Shown piece after piece: positions 11,226 to 21,853 of a stretch of 64,000 nucleotides of DNA (positions are counted from its first letter, which is position 1; each line of letters starts with the position of its first letter). The position numbers and the translations under genes are program-made. The DNA is from Trichomonas vaginalis G3. Taxonomy: Eukaryota; Parabasalia; Trichomonadida; Trichomonadidae. The stretch spans positions 558,001-622,000 of the forward strand of contig NC_067204.1 in NCBI RefSeq assembly GCF_026262505.1, in the 5' to 3' direction. A model generated the notes under the pieces. The model was not told the origin of the DNA. It made no database searches and saw only the letters and a list, made by a program, of their open reading frames with translations.

Positions 11226-12089
11226 TTAGTAAGTGGTGTATTCACCAGCTGGCTTAATTTGTTCTGGAAGAAGAGAAACCCAGTTCTGAGTGTTGTATTG
11301 GTTACGCTGGAATGGATGGATCTGCTTGATTTCCTTAGATGGGAGATTAAGGGCCTTATCCATGAGCCATTCGCCACGATAGATGAGGGTCTGCTCAAGG
11401 GTAAGGTCGTTAGCCTTAACCTTCAAAACTGTCTTCTTAAAGTCACGAGTTGTTCTGAAAACCGGGATAACGATAAGCTTGCGGCCGTTATGATCGATTG
11501 TATATTTATCGCCCTCCTTCTTGATGAACGATGGAACGGTTGGGTTCTCTGAGAAGTAATATTTCTTGTTTTCTGGATCAAGAACAAGAATGTTGTAAAC
11601 ATAGATGTTGTGATCCTTGACTGGCTCGATAACAAGTGGTTCGTACTTTGGCTTTGGTGGAATTGCAACCTGGGCGTCTTTAGCTGGGTGATCTGATGCA
11701 AGATCGCCATCGAGAGTAACCATGAAGGTGATTGCTGGGCGGCAATTTGGATGGTTTTCTGGGTTCTTAACAAGCATCTCCTTTGTGATTTTATCTCCGA
11801 GCCTTGTCATGAGAGATGGAACTTTGATCTTGATCCAGCAAGCCATATCGTCTTTCAGAACATCTTCATCCATAACTGTGAATTTAACTGTATAGCAGTT
11901 ATCGGATGGAATGTCGAAAGTTTGGTCTGGGTAGACTGGGTTTAAATCATTTTGGACAACTTTTGTTTTGCCACCTGGTCTTGCTTTGTTTTCCTTGCCC
12001 TTTGTTTCGATAACTACGTAAGAATCTATAAGTCCGTTGGCATCCTTTCTAGGAAGATCCTTACAGCTGATAATCTTGAAGTGGAACAT
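11226..12089 (-). CDS. C2-domain protein
   Basis: A 287-residue protein beginning directly with a C2 domain (about residues 1-125). The first beta strand reads MFHFKIISCKDLPRKDANGLIDSY-type sequence with the Ca-loop aspartates of KDANGLIDSY. DEDVLKDD supplies the second Ca-binding loop. C2 domains bind phospholipid in a Ca-dependent way, so a membrane-associated role is expected. Residues about 150-287 form a second, unrecognised region with many aromatic and basic residues. The start is fixed by TCACTT and TCATTT initiator-like strings within 12 nt upstream. The stop overlaps TAAA. G/C-richer codons than the neighbours suggest high expression. Confidence 0.85.
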   Translation of the reverse strand: MFHFKIISCKDLPRKDANGLIDSYVVIETKGKENKARPGGKTKVVQNDLNPVYPDQTFDIPSDNCYTVKFTVMDEDVLKDDMACWIKIKVPSLMTRLGDKITKEMLVKNPENHPNCRPAITFMVTLDGDLASDHPAKDAQVAIPPKPKYEPLVIEPVKDHNIYVYNILVLDPENKKYYFSENPTVPSFIKKEGDKYTIDHNGRKLIVIPVFRTTRDFKKTVLKVKANDLTLEQTLIYRGEWLMDKALNLPSKEIKQIHPFQRNQYNTQNWVSLLPEQIKPAGEYTTY

Positions 12090-12094
12090 AAATG

Positions 12095-12100
12095 AAGTGA
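12095..12100 (-). promoter_or_regulatory. Initiator (TCACTT) of the C2-domain gene
   Basis: Reads TCACTT on the minus strand, giving a leader of about 9 nt before the ATG at 12089. A second match, TCATTT, overlaps downstream. It matches the trichomonad Inr consensus. Confidence 0.6.
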
Positions 12101-13995
12101 AAAATAAAATGTTTAATTTTTATCCCTTCCATTATATCTGGGATGTTTATGATGAAAATAGATTTGATTTTATTTTTAAATAAAATGAGCACTTTTTGAG
12201 ATGAATAAATTTCAAATATAATGTCACCTTTTTGTAAAGATAACCGACTGAATTAACATAAACTCCCATCAATGAAAAACCGAAAAATAACAAAAAAATA
12301 TTAATACTAAAGTCAATTTTGTAAACGTTATGTAACAATTTTTGATTCCATGATTTTGTAGAATTTAGATATGTCGTTTGGGATTAGTTATAATTCCATT
12401 CTTGTTTTCAAAATATATCGGTCTCTAAATAATCATATAAAAAATGGCATTTCTAAAAATACCAGGTATATATATCAAATTCATTAATTAAATATATTAT
12501 CAAAAATTCTAAAGTACTCACAAAATCTAGATTGAGAGGCGGTCAATGACTTTTGAGAGGAAATTAACGCATGGAATTTAATATTATTTAGGTTGATATT
12601 CTTGCTTATTATTTCAGAAAAAAATCTTAAAAATTTCAATATGAAAATTGAAAGCAATTCAAAAAAATTGCTAACATGTAAATTTTAATATCCTATGAAT
12701 AATTTCATATTTTGAACATTTTTTATTTTTGTTTAAAACTTAAAATTTTGCGAATTTAATATAATTTATAAAATATAATACGTATATATATTTAAAATAC
12801 ACTAAATTCAATTGTTAATTGACGTTTTTGGGAATGAATTTTATCAAAACATGCCTGAATCCGAAAATTTGAAAGAACGAATTACACAATCATATATGTA
12901 GAATTCAAAATACAAACTTAAAGATTGTATACGTTTAAAATTATTCAGATTGTGTTTGATTTCCACTCATTCTGTTTCTTTTGAACTCTAACACTAACAT
13001 TTCATGATGATTATATGATCCATTTATACATGATTGAATTGTTCCAGATTCTACCAGAAAATCAATCCAAATTTCTCAATGCATTCATGTTGATTGGACA
13101 AAATTTAAAATTTATCAGCCTGTTTCCAGAGAAACTCATATATTCCCTAATGAAATGTAATTTTTGCTACATTTATTTCAATCAAATTTCAAAAAATTGA
13201 CTGCAGAGCTTGAAAAGGTGATGAATCATGTTGTTATTAGATGTACATATTAGATTTACTATTTCCAAAAAAATGCTCAAATTTGAATAGTTTTTAGAAA
13301 ATTTGGAATTACACTCCTTACATTATATATAATTAAATGTTTAAATTTTATTTATTTTTCCCTTTTAATTTTATAACGTGCTCTATCAAAACTAACCTCT
13401 CAATTGAAGGCCACAAAATCTAAGTAGTGAGGGTACACAAATTTTGTATGGAGTACGGTTCAATTTTTGAGAGCCTCACTACTTAGATTTTGTGACTACC
13501 TTATGAACATTTATATTGTCAAAATACAATTTGAAGCTTTTTTCATACCTGAAAGGCATCAAATAATGGATAAATGGTGTGAGGAGAATGATAACTCATG
13601 ATATTAACACATCAGGAAACTGTGATACCAAGGAATACTTTAAAATTTGGAATTGATAATATAAAGAACTATTTATTCATTAATAATATGAAAAGAGTAT
13701 AGTGTTGAGCAGTGTTTTGTAATTTAATGCATAACTACATGTTTCGATGCTAAAATATAACATCTTGAAAGATAATTTTTGTTTTTTGCGAGCAAAAACT
13801 AAAAATATTTATCTTGTATGCTGTTTTGCAGATGATTCTAACTACGAGAACATGAAACTTCGATGTAACTGAACAAGATGTATCAAATTTCGAAGTTTCA
13901 TACAATAACTATATGATAAACTGGTGTAACTGTAAGAATACAATCAACCTAACTGAGATGAAATTGAATTTCGGACATAACAATTGAGATAAATT
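12101..13995. other. AT-rich intergenic region without a supported gene
   Basis: About 1.9 kb of very AT-rich DNA. Only short open frames lacking initiator motifs or family resemblance occur. The one clear structure is the 20-bp inverted repeat at 13412-13494. Confidence 0.6.
13412..13494. repeat. Perfect 20-bp inverted repeat (43-bp loop)
   Basis: CACAAAATCTAAGTAGTGAG at 13412-13431 is the exact reverse complement of 13475-13494. It may be the end of a MITE-like element or a structured transcript. No gene is attached. Confidence 0.7.
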
Positions 13996-14487
13996 TTATA
14001 TCAAGAAATCTTCTTCTTCCTCTTCATGAGGTTCTTCTGTATCCTGGAATATTTCATTTAGTATTTGGTTGCTTTCTCCAATTGTAATTTTGTCGAATAA
14101 TGATTGAGATCTTTTGAGTTCTTTTAGCTGTTTCTTAGCTTTATTGAGTTTCTTTGCTGTATTTTTGTAATCTTTTGGCATTTTGAGTGCTGAAATAACA
14201 TGGTTAGCATCATCTAAATTTACTTGTTTGTTCAAAATTTCGTCGGCTGGCTTATTCTCCTTCTGTAACTCACTCTTTTTGATCTTTATATTCAATCCTT
14301 GATTTGATGGTAAGACCGTTTCTAATGCAAAATCTTCGTTATCACTGCTAATATCGCAAAGGAATGGATTTGAGAAATATTTCCTTTCTCGAGTCTTTTC
14401 TTCAAAGTAATTGCGCATTTTAATATGGTATTTCGCTGTTTTCTTTGATGTGCTAACTCGAGGACTTGAATTTGATGATGATTCCAT
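13996..14487 (-). CDS. Small charged coiled-coil protein of unknown function
   Basis: A 163-residue product. The start is set at the MESSSNSS methionine because a TCACTT initiator lies about 15-20 nt upstream (minus strand, 14501-14506); an in-frame ATG further upstream at 14544 lies ahead of that site. The N-terminus is Ser-rich. Residues about 100-140 are a basic amphipathic helix likely to form a coiled coil (KKLNKAKKQLKELKRSQ), and the end is very acidic (EEPHEEEEEDF). The stop overlaps TAAA. I do not recognise the family; nuclear or cytoskeletal roles are both possible. Confidence 0.6.
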   Translation of the reverse strand: MESSSNSSPRVSTSKKTAKYHIKMRNYFEEKTRERKYFSNPFLCDISSDNEDFALETVLPSNQGLNIKIKKSELQKENKPADEILNKQVNLDDANHVISALKMPKDYKNTAKKLNKAKKQLKELKRSQSLFDKITIGESNQILNEIFQDTEEPHEEEEEDFLI

Positions 14488-14500
14488 AAAATCTTTGTAA

Positions 14501-14506
14501 AAGTGA
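14501..14506 (-). promoter_or_regulatory. Initiator deciding the start of the coiled-coil gene
   Basis: TCACTT on the minus strand, placed between two candidate ATGs (14544 and 14487). It favours the downstream start at 14487 with a leader under 20 nt. Confidence 0.55.
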
Positions 14507-14940
14507 CAAATCCTCGAGGAATCATTTTTGTGGTAAAGGTACATTCACTAGGCGATAACAGTAAAATGGGATGAAAATAGGATAAATAGCATCCCTATAT
14601 AGTGCCTAACAATATTTATACGGGCCAAAAAAAATTTGGCTAGAGATTTGGCGAGTTATAAAACTCAGAAAATTGAGAGGGATTTTTATTTTTGAATTTT
14701 TTTTGGAAAGTTAAAATTGCGATTAAAAATCGATTTCCGGGAGAACTAAGCATCTCATCATATATTTAAATCGATAAAAATATTAAATAATAGTTGAATA
14801 GTATAACTACGTGAAATTATGGCTGAATATACAGAAAAAATGAACATATTTGACATTTTTGAAAATTCATACGTTAGATGGTGACAAACTCATAAACTAT
14901 ACTTTAGCTAAGATTGATATATGGTTTCAACAACACATGG

Positions 14941-15255
14941 TTAAAATCGTAAAAATATTTTAGATTTCAAAAAGATATATATGGTAATATAATGGAACAG
15001 AGTCAACAAATAGCATGTAAAATATGTTATAATTAACTTTTTATTAGATCTACTAGTATATATCGAATGGTTTCCAGCTTTATGGTTAAATATTTTCTTT
15101 TCGAGCTTCTCTTTAACTGTTGTATTAAGGTTGTAAATTTTTGATGCTAGAAACTTTGGAATCTTCTTTGCTGCTGCATTTTTCTTGAGAGTTCTTGCAA
15201 TTTCGAATATATCTGCGCATTGTATGAAATGGGGCTTTAAAATATCTTGAATCAT
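14941..15255 (-). CDS. Possible small gene or gene remnant
   Basis: A 104-residue open frame from an ATG. Residues 1-55 look protein-like (helical, Lys/Ala/Ile mix such as KKNAAAKKIPKFLASKIYNL), while the last 30 residues are the low-complexity type produced by AT-rich DNA. No initiator string is obvious upstream, and an overlapping frame at 15125-15331 may contain its original 5' part. Probably a decayed gene; function unknown. Confidence 0.25.
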   Translation of the reverse strand: MIQDILKPHFIQCADIFEIARTLKKNAAAKKIPKFLASKIYNLNTTVKEKLEKKIFNHKAGNHSIYTSRSNKKLIITYFTCYLLTLFHYITIYIFLKSKIFLRF

Positions 15256-15337
15256 AATAGGACTGCTTTTCCAAAGGAATGCTTATTTGTAAATCAGAGA
15301 GTTTCAAAATTGAGTGCAAGATTATCATCATAACTTA

Positions 15338-15378
15338 ATAATTTTGTAGCGTTTTTTAGAAAAATGCTACAAAATTAT
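15338..15378. repeat. Near-perfect 41-nt hairpin sharing the ends of the adjacent element
   Basis: ATAATTTTGTAGC at 15338-15350 pairs exactly with 15366-15378, and the loop (T-run, then A-run) can pair too. The ATTTTGTAGC core is the same as the terminal repeat of the element at 15399-15844. Confidence 0.7.
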
Positions 15379-15398
15379 CATTCTCAATTGAATGATGA

Positions 15399-15844
15399 AT
15401 CGAAAGAATTTTGTAGCGTACGATTATTTTCCCTTGAAAAATAAATTAAAAATTTTTGTATATTTAATCATACTGTTTAATGAGCATCCTAATTTACTAA
15501 AAATAAAAAGACGATAGAAAATATTCAAAAAACTTGATGGCTTTAGATAGTCTTTTCGAGGAGTAACTTTTTCAGTGAATCGTCGAACGCTATCCACTCT
15601 CATAACATGTCCTCTTAATGTCCAAGGATATGCAACTTTTATCCCCATATTCATTGATCTTCCAAAATTTCAATATCAAATTAGGCTTCAAAGTTCCTAA
15701 AACTTTAGCCATGAATAGGATGTCAATCTTAAAGTCATTTCCTACCTCCTTCATACATGAAATTAAGAATAAAAGTTAATTTTTTAAAGTTTTTTAGTGA
15801 TAATTTTTCAATGGAAAATAATCATATGCTACAAAATTTTCGAT
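15399..15844. mobile_element. MITE-like DNA element with long imperfect terminal inverted repeats
   Basis: The left end, from ATCGAAAGAATTTTGTAGC, and the right end read backwards (ATCGAAAATTTTGTAGC) match, and they keep matching through GATTATTTTCC and TTGAAAAAT for about 45 bp with a few mismatches. The element is about 446 bp. The interior holds one 76-codon minus-strand open frame (15424-15654) that does not resemble a transposase I know. The ends mark it as a non-autonomous cut-and-paste element. The exact boundary and target duplication are not resolved. Confidence 0.6.
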
Positions 15845-16829
15845 TACTGATCGGGTGAGAATTTTGATTTTGGTGCAAAAAAGGAAGACAAGCTATTAAC
15901 AAATCATTTACTGTTGTTCATCAAAAGAAGAAAACTTTGATAACAACTAATGATGATAAAATCAAGCTATCTTTTAATATTTTAAATTGATAAGACATTC
16001 AAAATATTTGAATGGTTTAAAATATTTTCTTTTAATTTCTATAAGATATTATCATGATATATAATAAAATTTAAATTTTTATTCAAAAGGCAATATTTCA
16101 AACTTTTAATTTCAAAAATCTTAATTCTGCAATAAGTGTATTTAATTGTAGCAAATTTAATGATCCTTCGTCATGCTTAGCAATTTGGAACTCATAAATT
16201 AATGATTTCTTCAAGTAAAATTCTGCATTATTTCAAAAGTCAATAATTCTCTAGTAACTTTTCTTCAAACCCTAACCATTATATTATATGTATAATGGAG
16301 AATAATTGCAAAGAAAGATAGCCGAATTTACTGGGTAGTTCTTGTGATGCGAAATAATTGCAAATTAACACCTAGTTTTAACAGCATCAATCTCTTTTTG
16401 CTCTCATTTAAATGCATTCGCACACTTTAATTTTGAAATATAAGAGTTTTGGAAATTATCAAATTTATCTGCTCAAATACTATAGATCTTCATAAGTGTT
16501 AATAGAATCATTAGCCTTACATATAGTGTTTAATATAATGATGCACATTATACTGGGATTCATTCCTTATTCATCTAGTTATTATAAGATTTACAACCCC
16601 ATGAAAATTTAAAATTTTGTCAAAAATAGTGAATGTACCTTTTTTGTGGTCAAGCAGCCAAACAGACAAACATTGATCTACAAATAAAATGGATGTGTTT
16701 TCATAGGAAAATTTTTGGGATTCAAAAAAAATCCAATGAATTCTTTGGAAAAAAATGAAAATTCTACAAACTTGTTTATTGATAATTGTTCTCATAAGTA
16801 ATGTATTCATCTTATAAACATAAATATTA
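15845..16829. other. AT-rich intergenic region, nothing recognised
   Basis: About 1 kb of AT-rich DNA. It holds only short spurious frames, including a minus-strand one at 16571-16894 overlapping the next gene. Confidence 0.6.
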
Positions 16830-18074
16830 ATGAATTTCACGATATCATCTTTGCGAATTTCGGTACTCTCAAATTCGCCATTAATCATGCGCAATCAGCT
16901 TTCTTCCAAATCTACATTACAAATACGATCTTCAAACTTCTTTAAATTTACAAATCCTTTATTATATTCAAATTCTAATTCAAATATCATTCAGATTTCG
17001 AAAACAAGATTTAAACATTTTCAAGATTCTTGCATACATCTCAATTCTGCTAATAATTTACTAAAAAAGCAAAAATTTGAAACTCAAACTATCTTTGAAG
17101 GAGAATATAAATTAACAGATTGTATATTTTCGAAATGCAACGCAGAGAAAATCAATGGGAGTGCGATATATACGGAATTTCCAGTTGAATTAAAAAATTG
17201 TATGATAAGTGAATGTTTATCTAGCTTTAGTGCTATCTACACAACAACAAACATAAACATAACATTCTGTTCTTTCATGAAAAACAAAGGAAACATGCAA
17301 GCCGGCGATCTTACAATAAGAGGTCAAAATTCTATAACTCTTCTTCATTATAACGTCAATACGCAAGCTAGTTCTCAGCTTTTTGCTTCTACTTATCGAC
17401 AAGCAGATGGATTATCTGACTTAAAATATACTAATTTTACGAAAAACACGGCTTCAGCATGTGTAGGAGTAATTGAAGACTCTGGAGGATGTTCATCATA
17501 TTTATACACGATATTTGATCAAAACTCTGCACAAATCCATAACGGCTGCAATGTTATTACGAAAAAAGAGCACACATCTATAGATTTCTGCAGTTACATA
17601 CGCAATGATCATAACTCAAATGAACCTCTTGCAGCTGCTGCTATTTTGGCTTATTTAAACAGCGGAGAAATCATTTTATCTGATTCAATTTTCTTCAAAA
17701 ATAAAAGAGCTGGAACTCATACACTAACATTTAAATATGGATCATCAGTTCATTTCATTTGCTGCTGCTTCTCTTCTGATTTCAACAATGAAGTTTCAAT
17801 TGATTACAATTTTGAGAAAATTAACAATACTGGAGGCCTGTGTAAGATGCATTTCGATACTTTATACTATAGCAAACAAGGATACATCGAATCACGATCT
17901 TTTAATGACAGAAAACCGAAACTTATAAAGATCAAATTTGATTTGACACGATATGATGTCTTTTGGTTCTTCATTAGCTCTACTTTATCATTCGTGTTCA
18001 CTGCTATTATCGTTCGCCTTTATAAGCGAAATAAAATTTTTATCTACTCTTTGTTGAGAAAAAATAAGCTGTAA
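16830..18074 (+). CDS. Pmp-like right-handed beta-helix surface protein
   Basis: A 414-residue protein. Residues about 35-330 consist of degenerate repeats of the polymorphic-membrane-protein type (for example TDCIFSKCNAEKINGSAIY, then CSFMKN and YTNFTKNTAS), which build a parallel beta-helix. Near the C-terminus is one membrane segment (about residues 376-396, VFWFFISSTLSFVFTAIIV) followed by a basic tail (RLYKRNK). Trichomonads have expanded this family and its members are candidate surface adhesins. No classical signal peptide is seen; the start may be truncated or a downstream Met (MRNQL) may be used. Function is inferred from architecture. Confidence 0.65.
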   Translation: MNFTISSLRISVLSNSPLIMRNQLSSKSTLQIRSSNFFKFTNPLLYSNSNSNIIQISKTRFKHFQDSCIHLNSANNLLKKQKFETQTIFEGEYKLTDCIFSKCNAEKINGSAIYTEFPVELKNCMISECLSSFSAIYTTTNINITFCSFMKNKGNMQAGDLTIRGQNSITLLHYNVNTQASSQLFASTYRQADGLSDLKYTNFTKNTASACVGVIEDSGGCSSYLYTIFDQNSAQIHNGCNVITKKEHTSIDFCSYIRNDHNSNEPLAAAAILAYLNSGEIILSDSIFFKNKRAGTHTLTFKYGSSVHFICCCFSSDFNNEVSIDYNFEKINNTGGLCKMHFDTLYYSKQGYIESRSFNDRKPKLIKIKFDLTRYDVFWFFISSTLSFVFTAIIVRLYKRNKIFIYSLLRKNKL

Positions 18075-18263
18075 CTTGTTAAATATAAATTGTATATGTT
18101 TGAAATAAATGCTTTCAATGTTTAATTCTTACTGATTGCAAAATCAAAAAAATAATTCGGAAAAAAATTTATTATTCAAAAAATGTTGTAATATACCTAA
18201 GAAATATAATTCAACTTTTCCTTGATTTTTTCAATGGGCGTGGATTTACCATTGAAAAAAAAA

Positions 18264-18268
18264 TCATA
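18264..18268 (+). promoter_or_regulatory. Candidate initiator (TCATA) of the Myb gene at 18279
   Basis: TCATA lies 15 bases before the ATG and fits TCA(+1)YW. The A-rich leader is short, as is usual for trichomonads. Confidence 0.4.
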
Positions 18269-18278
18269 AAAAAAAATA

Positions 18279-18989
18279 ATGGATGATCAAAATAATTTTT
18301 TCGACTTTGATAATGGTGCAAACATGGACCTTAATGACCCATTTCAACAACAGCAAGAACCTCAAGAGCCAACTCCCCAAGTTTCTCCAGCTCCATCTGC
18401 AAAGCCACAAAAAGTAGCTCATGGTAAGAACATGTGGACACCAGAGGAAGATCAGAAGCTTCTTGCAGCAGTAGAAATGTTCCAAATAAACGGTCAAATC
18501 AAAAATTGGTCTCAAGTTGCTGCAATGGTACCTGGCAGAAACAATTCTCAGTGCAGTGCACGTTATAAAAATGTTCTACATCCAGCCTTACAGAAGAGCG
18601 ACTGGACTCAGGAAGAATTAGATAAGTTGAATCAATTATTCCCAATTTTAGGAAAAAGCTATACACTTTACCAAGAAAGATTGCCAGGTAGGAGCTATCA
18701 ACAAATCAAAAACAAGGTACAATCACTTATAAACAAGAAAAATTCCAAGCGAAAATCAAATCCACCTCCAACAAACGTAGTTACAGACCCAAGGATGATG
18801 TTCTTCTCCCAGCAGCCATCTCCTAACGCATTCAGTCAGAGCTCCCAAGGAAACTTATCTTTTTCTCCTGGAGCTTTCTCTCAAGGGCATTTTGATTTCT
18901 CCGCGAGCACTATATCTGGATCAGACACATCTGCATTTTCCTTGACTGATCAAGAAGTAGATCCTGTTTTTGACCAATTCTGGGAATAA
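18279..18989 (+). CDS. Myb-like DNA-binding protein (two repeats)
   Basis: A 236-residue protein with two SANT/Myb repeats. Repeat 1 spans about residues 48-100 (WTPEEDQKLL ... NWSQVAAMVPGRNNSQCSARY). Repeat 2 spans about 105-152 (WTQEELDKLNQLF ... ERLPGRSYQQIKNKV). The N-terminus is Asp/Gln-rich and the C-terminal third is Ser/Pro/Phe-rich with an acidic end, resembling an activation domain. Short two-repeat Myb proteins form a large trichomonad family; some (Myb1-3) are known to act at the ap65-1 promoter in T. vaginalis. The target here cannot be told from sequence. Confidence 0.85.
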   Translation: MDDQNNFFDFDNGANMDLNDPFQQQQEPQEPTPQVSPAPSAKPQKVAHGKNMWTPEEDQKLLAAVEMFQINGQIKNWSQVAAMVPGRNNSQCSARYKNVLHPALQKSDWTQEELDKLNQLFPILGKSYTLYQERLPGRSYQQIKNKVQSLINKKNSKRKSNPPPTNVVTDPRMMFFSQQPSPNAFSQSSQGNLSFSPGAFSQGHFDFSASTISGSDTSAFSLTDQEVDPVFDQFWE

Positions 18990-20600
18990 TTTTTTTGTTG
19001 TTGTTGTTAATTTTCTTCCATACATATTATATATGATATAGCGATAGTATCTCAATCAATCTGTTGCTTTTTTGAGTTATTATCCTAATTTATTTTAATC
19101 TCTTTGTATTTGTTTGAATAAATATATATAACATGAAGCCTTTAAACCTTAGGTTATTCCTCTCAATGAGCGAATCACGTGTTTTATGACCATCGACGCT
19201 GTGAAATCTAAATTGAACGTGAGATTGTGTAAAAGGAAAAACAAGTGAAAATATTTTTGCACACACTCCCTTAAATATAAATTGAACATTTTAATAAGGT
19301 TTACATATATTTTATACTTTTTTCGAAAATCTTTATATGAAATTTCGGATGTTAATTGGCAGACCCGTATTAAAATTCGTTCAAAAAATAGGCCTTTCTT
19401 ATTTATTGGGGCTGGATTTTTAGATAATTTCCAATTGAGCACATTCAAAGCAAATAAAATAATAATAAAGCAATAGGAATCATATCTTACAGAATGAATG
19501 CAAATGGTAAATGTTCCGCGCTGAATAAAACGCTATACAAAATTGGTCAAATCCTGACATCACTTAATTGTAAAAATTAAATGAATCCACAACTGTCTTT
19601 CAATGATTATAAATGATAGTATTGAGAAAAATGTAAAGATATGAAACAAAATTTAATTTCAATTTCCTCATTGAGAAAAATTAGTTTAAAACATGGTTAT
19701 TAACCAAAAAAATGAAAGTTAAGATGATGTACAATGCTTTTATCAAAAACTATGCATAAAATATCATATTTGGGAAATATTGAATTGACGTTTTCCATTA
19801 AACAACAAAAACGAAATAAAAAACAGTGTCGTTATTCTAAGAAGATATATAAGTGGTCAAACAACTTATTTTTAAGAAGTATTTATCACATCGGAAAATT
19901 GAATAAAGTATTTCATTAATAAAAAAAATCAGATAAATAAATCTGCTTTAATATAAATATGCACTTTCATCGTCATGATAGAATTATATAATTGAATGGG
20001 GAGAAATTAGATAAAATTAAAAAGGATGTATATACTTCAGGCTTTAATCTATCGATAATGAGATTTTGAGTTGTTGTCAAAAATCGCTTTGAAAAATTGA
20101 ATTGCAGTATTGAATAATAATTCAATGTAATAATGTAAATGTAAAAAAGTTAATGTAATAGTTGATAGAAGAATATCATGAACTTTTTCAATTGATTGAT
20201 TTTTGAGAATGGTGTCAAAAGTCATCAACTATAAGTTTTGTAAGTTTAGCTTATTTCATTTTGTTAAACATGTTTTATTTGTTTATCATCCGCCCTTGAA
20301 ATATTTCAATAATTTTATTGGAATCGAAAAAGCTCTAGTTTTATTGATTGTCTAAGTAGAAATATTTATTTTGTAATCATTATATAATTCAAAAGCTAAT
20401 TGTTTTTCGATTGATTGAGTAACTATAGGGTTAAGTATGAGCAATATAATTACAAGCTTTTTATATAGTTTATGAGGCATTCAAATTGTATGGTGTTCAC
20501 AATTTTGGAGTCCATTAAAATTTTTCAATTGGTTATTCTCAAATTTATTGAAATATTAACTTTTCCATTTTTATCTTTCATTATTACATCACTTGACAAT
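18990..20600. other. AT-rich intergenic region, nothing supported
   Basis: About 1.6 kb. Open frames of 60-100 codons occur on both strands but have low-complexity composition and no initiator motif. An in-frame upstream extension of the next Myb gene from 20472 is rejected in favour of the start at 20601. Confidence 0.6.
20589..20594 (+). promoter_or_regulatory. Initiator (TCACTT) deciding the start of the second Myb gene
   Basis: TCACTT ends six bases before ATG 20601 and lies inside the upstream extension of the frame, so translation most likely begins at 20601. Confidence 0.6.
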
Positions 20601-21095
20601 ATGAATAGTGAAAAGTCTCAATCGCGTAGAAGGTTCACCCAAAAAGAAGATGATCTATTAAGAGAACTTGCGAAAGATAAGAAGAATAAAACCTGGGAAG
20701 AAATTGCTCAATATTTACCAGGAAGAACAACATGCCAATGCAGAGACAGATATAATCAGTATTTGTACACTACTGTTATATCAAAACCTTGGACCAAAGA
20801 AGAAGATGAATTAATCATTGAAAAATATAAAGAATTTGGTGCTCATTGGGTTAAAATTGCTTTGCATCTCCCTGGACGAAGTGGTACAAATATTAAGAAT
20901 AGATGGAACACAGCTCTTGTAAAATATCTCAGAGGAGATCATAAAAATAAAAAACAATCAAATAATTCGAAGCCGAAGAAAATTCAGAAGACCCAAATTC
21001 CTGTAGCTGATCCTTTAATCATTGAAGATATAATTGCGGCATTCGAAGAAAAAGCATTAAATGAACTTGACCTCGACAGCTTCCTGAAGGTCTAA
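20601..21095 (+). CDS. Myb-like DNA-binding protein (two repeats)
   Basis: A 164-residue protein starting MNSEKSQSRRRF. Two R2R3-type repeats fill about residues 8-110: FTQKEDDLLRELA ... TWEEIAQYLPGRTTCQCRDRY and PWTKEEDELIIEKY ... HWVKIALHLPGRSGTNIKNRW. The recognition-helix motifs QCRDRY and NIKNRW are intact. A basic Lys/Asn linker and an acidic C-terminus follow. The stop overlaps TAAA. The initiator just upstream sets the start. Closest in style to the short T. vaginalis Myb factors; likely a nuclear transcription regulator. Confidence 0.85.
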   Translation: MNSEKSQSRRRFTQKEDDLLRELAKDKKNKTWEEIAQYLPGRTTCQCRDRYNQYLYTTVISKPWTKEEDELIIEKYKEFGAHWVKIALHLPGRSGTNIKNRWNTALVKYLRGDHKNKKQSNNSKPKKIQKTQIPVADPLIIEDIIAAFEEKALNELDLDSFLKV

Positions 21096-21853
21096 AGGAT
21101 TTTCCGCAGGGAATTTAATTTTCATGTAAATATTGATAATTAATAATAACCTCTAATAGTATTTATTGGAATTAGTATATTTTTTCGAATTGATTTGAGC
21201 GTGAGATAGAATTAATTGAATCTAATTTGAAAATATGATGGGAACTTTGTTAACTGCTTTCATGATAACATGTTTACAGATTACAAATCTGTAATTCAAT
21301 ATACTCAAATTTAAGATCTATGTTGTTCCACAGGAAATGAGCTGATCATTAATGAATATTGATTATTTGATTATATTTCCTCAATTGATTCTAAACTAAA
21401 AATGATAGTTTCATTATAAAAGTTCATTAATGAGTTTCAAAGGCTTATCTATGGATTTTTAACTGGAAAAATATCATATATTTATTAGAACTGACGAAAC
21501 AATTGTGGAATACTTCACAGATATGAGATTGGAAAGCAGATATCGAAACAGAAAATTATATTTATTTGAAATAAGAAGACATTGTAATCATATATTGCTT
21601 TACAAGCTATTAACGAGACTATTTGTCGATAATCTTTTAGCCAAAAATTCCAAATTTTTTTGTTTTTCATTTTTTGATTTTAATTTTTTCATTTTTGTTC
21701 TTGACATTTATAAATTATTTTATGATTTGAAAGAGCGAATATGTATTTAAAATAATCTCTTTCATATCCTGTTTAATAATATTGCAAAATTGGAATAAGA
21801 AGAGGAAAAATATTAGCCGTTTACATTTCACCTGACCACACAGGAAAACAAAC
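21096..21853. other. AT-rich intergenic region upstream of the chaperonin gene
   Basis: No supported gene. An 81-codon plus-strand frame at 21505-21750 lacks an ATG start and is low-complexity. The last 40 bases before the chaperonin ATG contain TTTCACCTGACC, a possible weak initiator. Confidence 0.5.

Noticed and set aside
12979-13000. Trichomonad intron acceptor near ACACTAACATT
   Set aside because: It only partly matches the known ACTAACACACAG acceptor and no coding frame continues on either side.
16571-16894. 107-codon minus-strand frame overlapping the Pmp-like gene start
   Set aside because: Mostly low-complexity, no initiator string and it overlaps a better-supported gene.
21505-21750. 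81-codon plus-strand frame
   Set aside because: No ATG start, no initiator, low-complexity Phe/Leu/Ile composition of AT-rich DNA.
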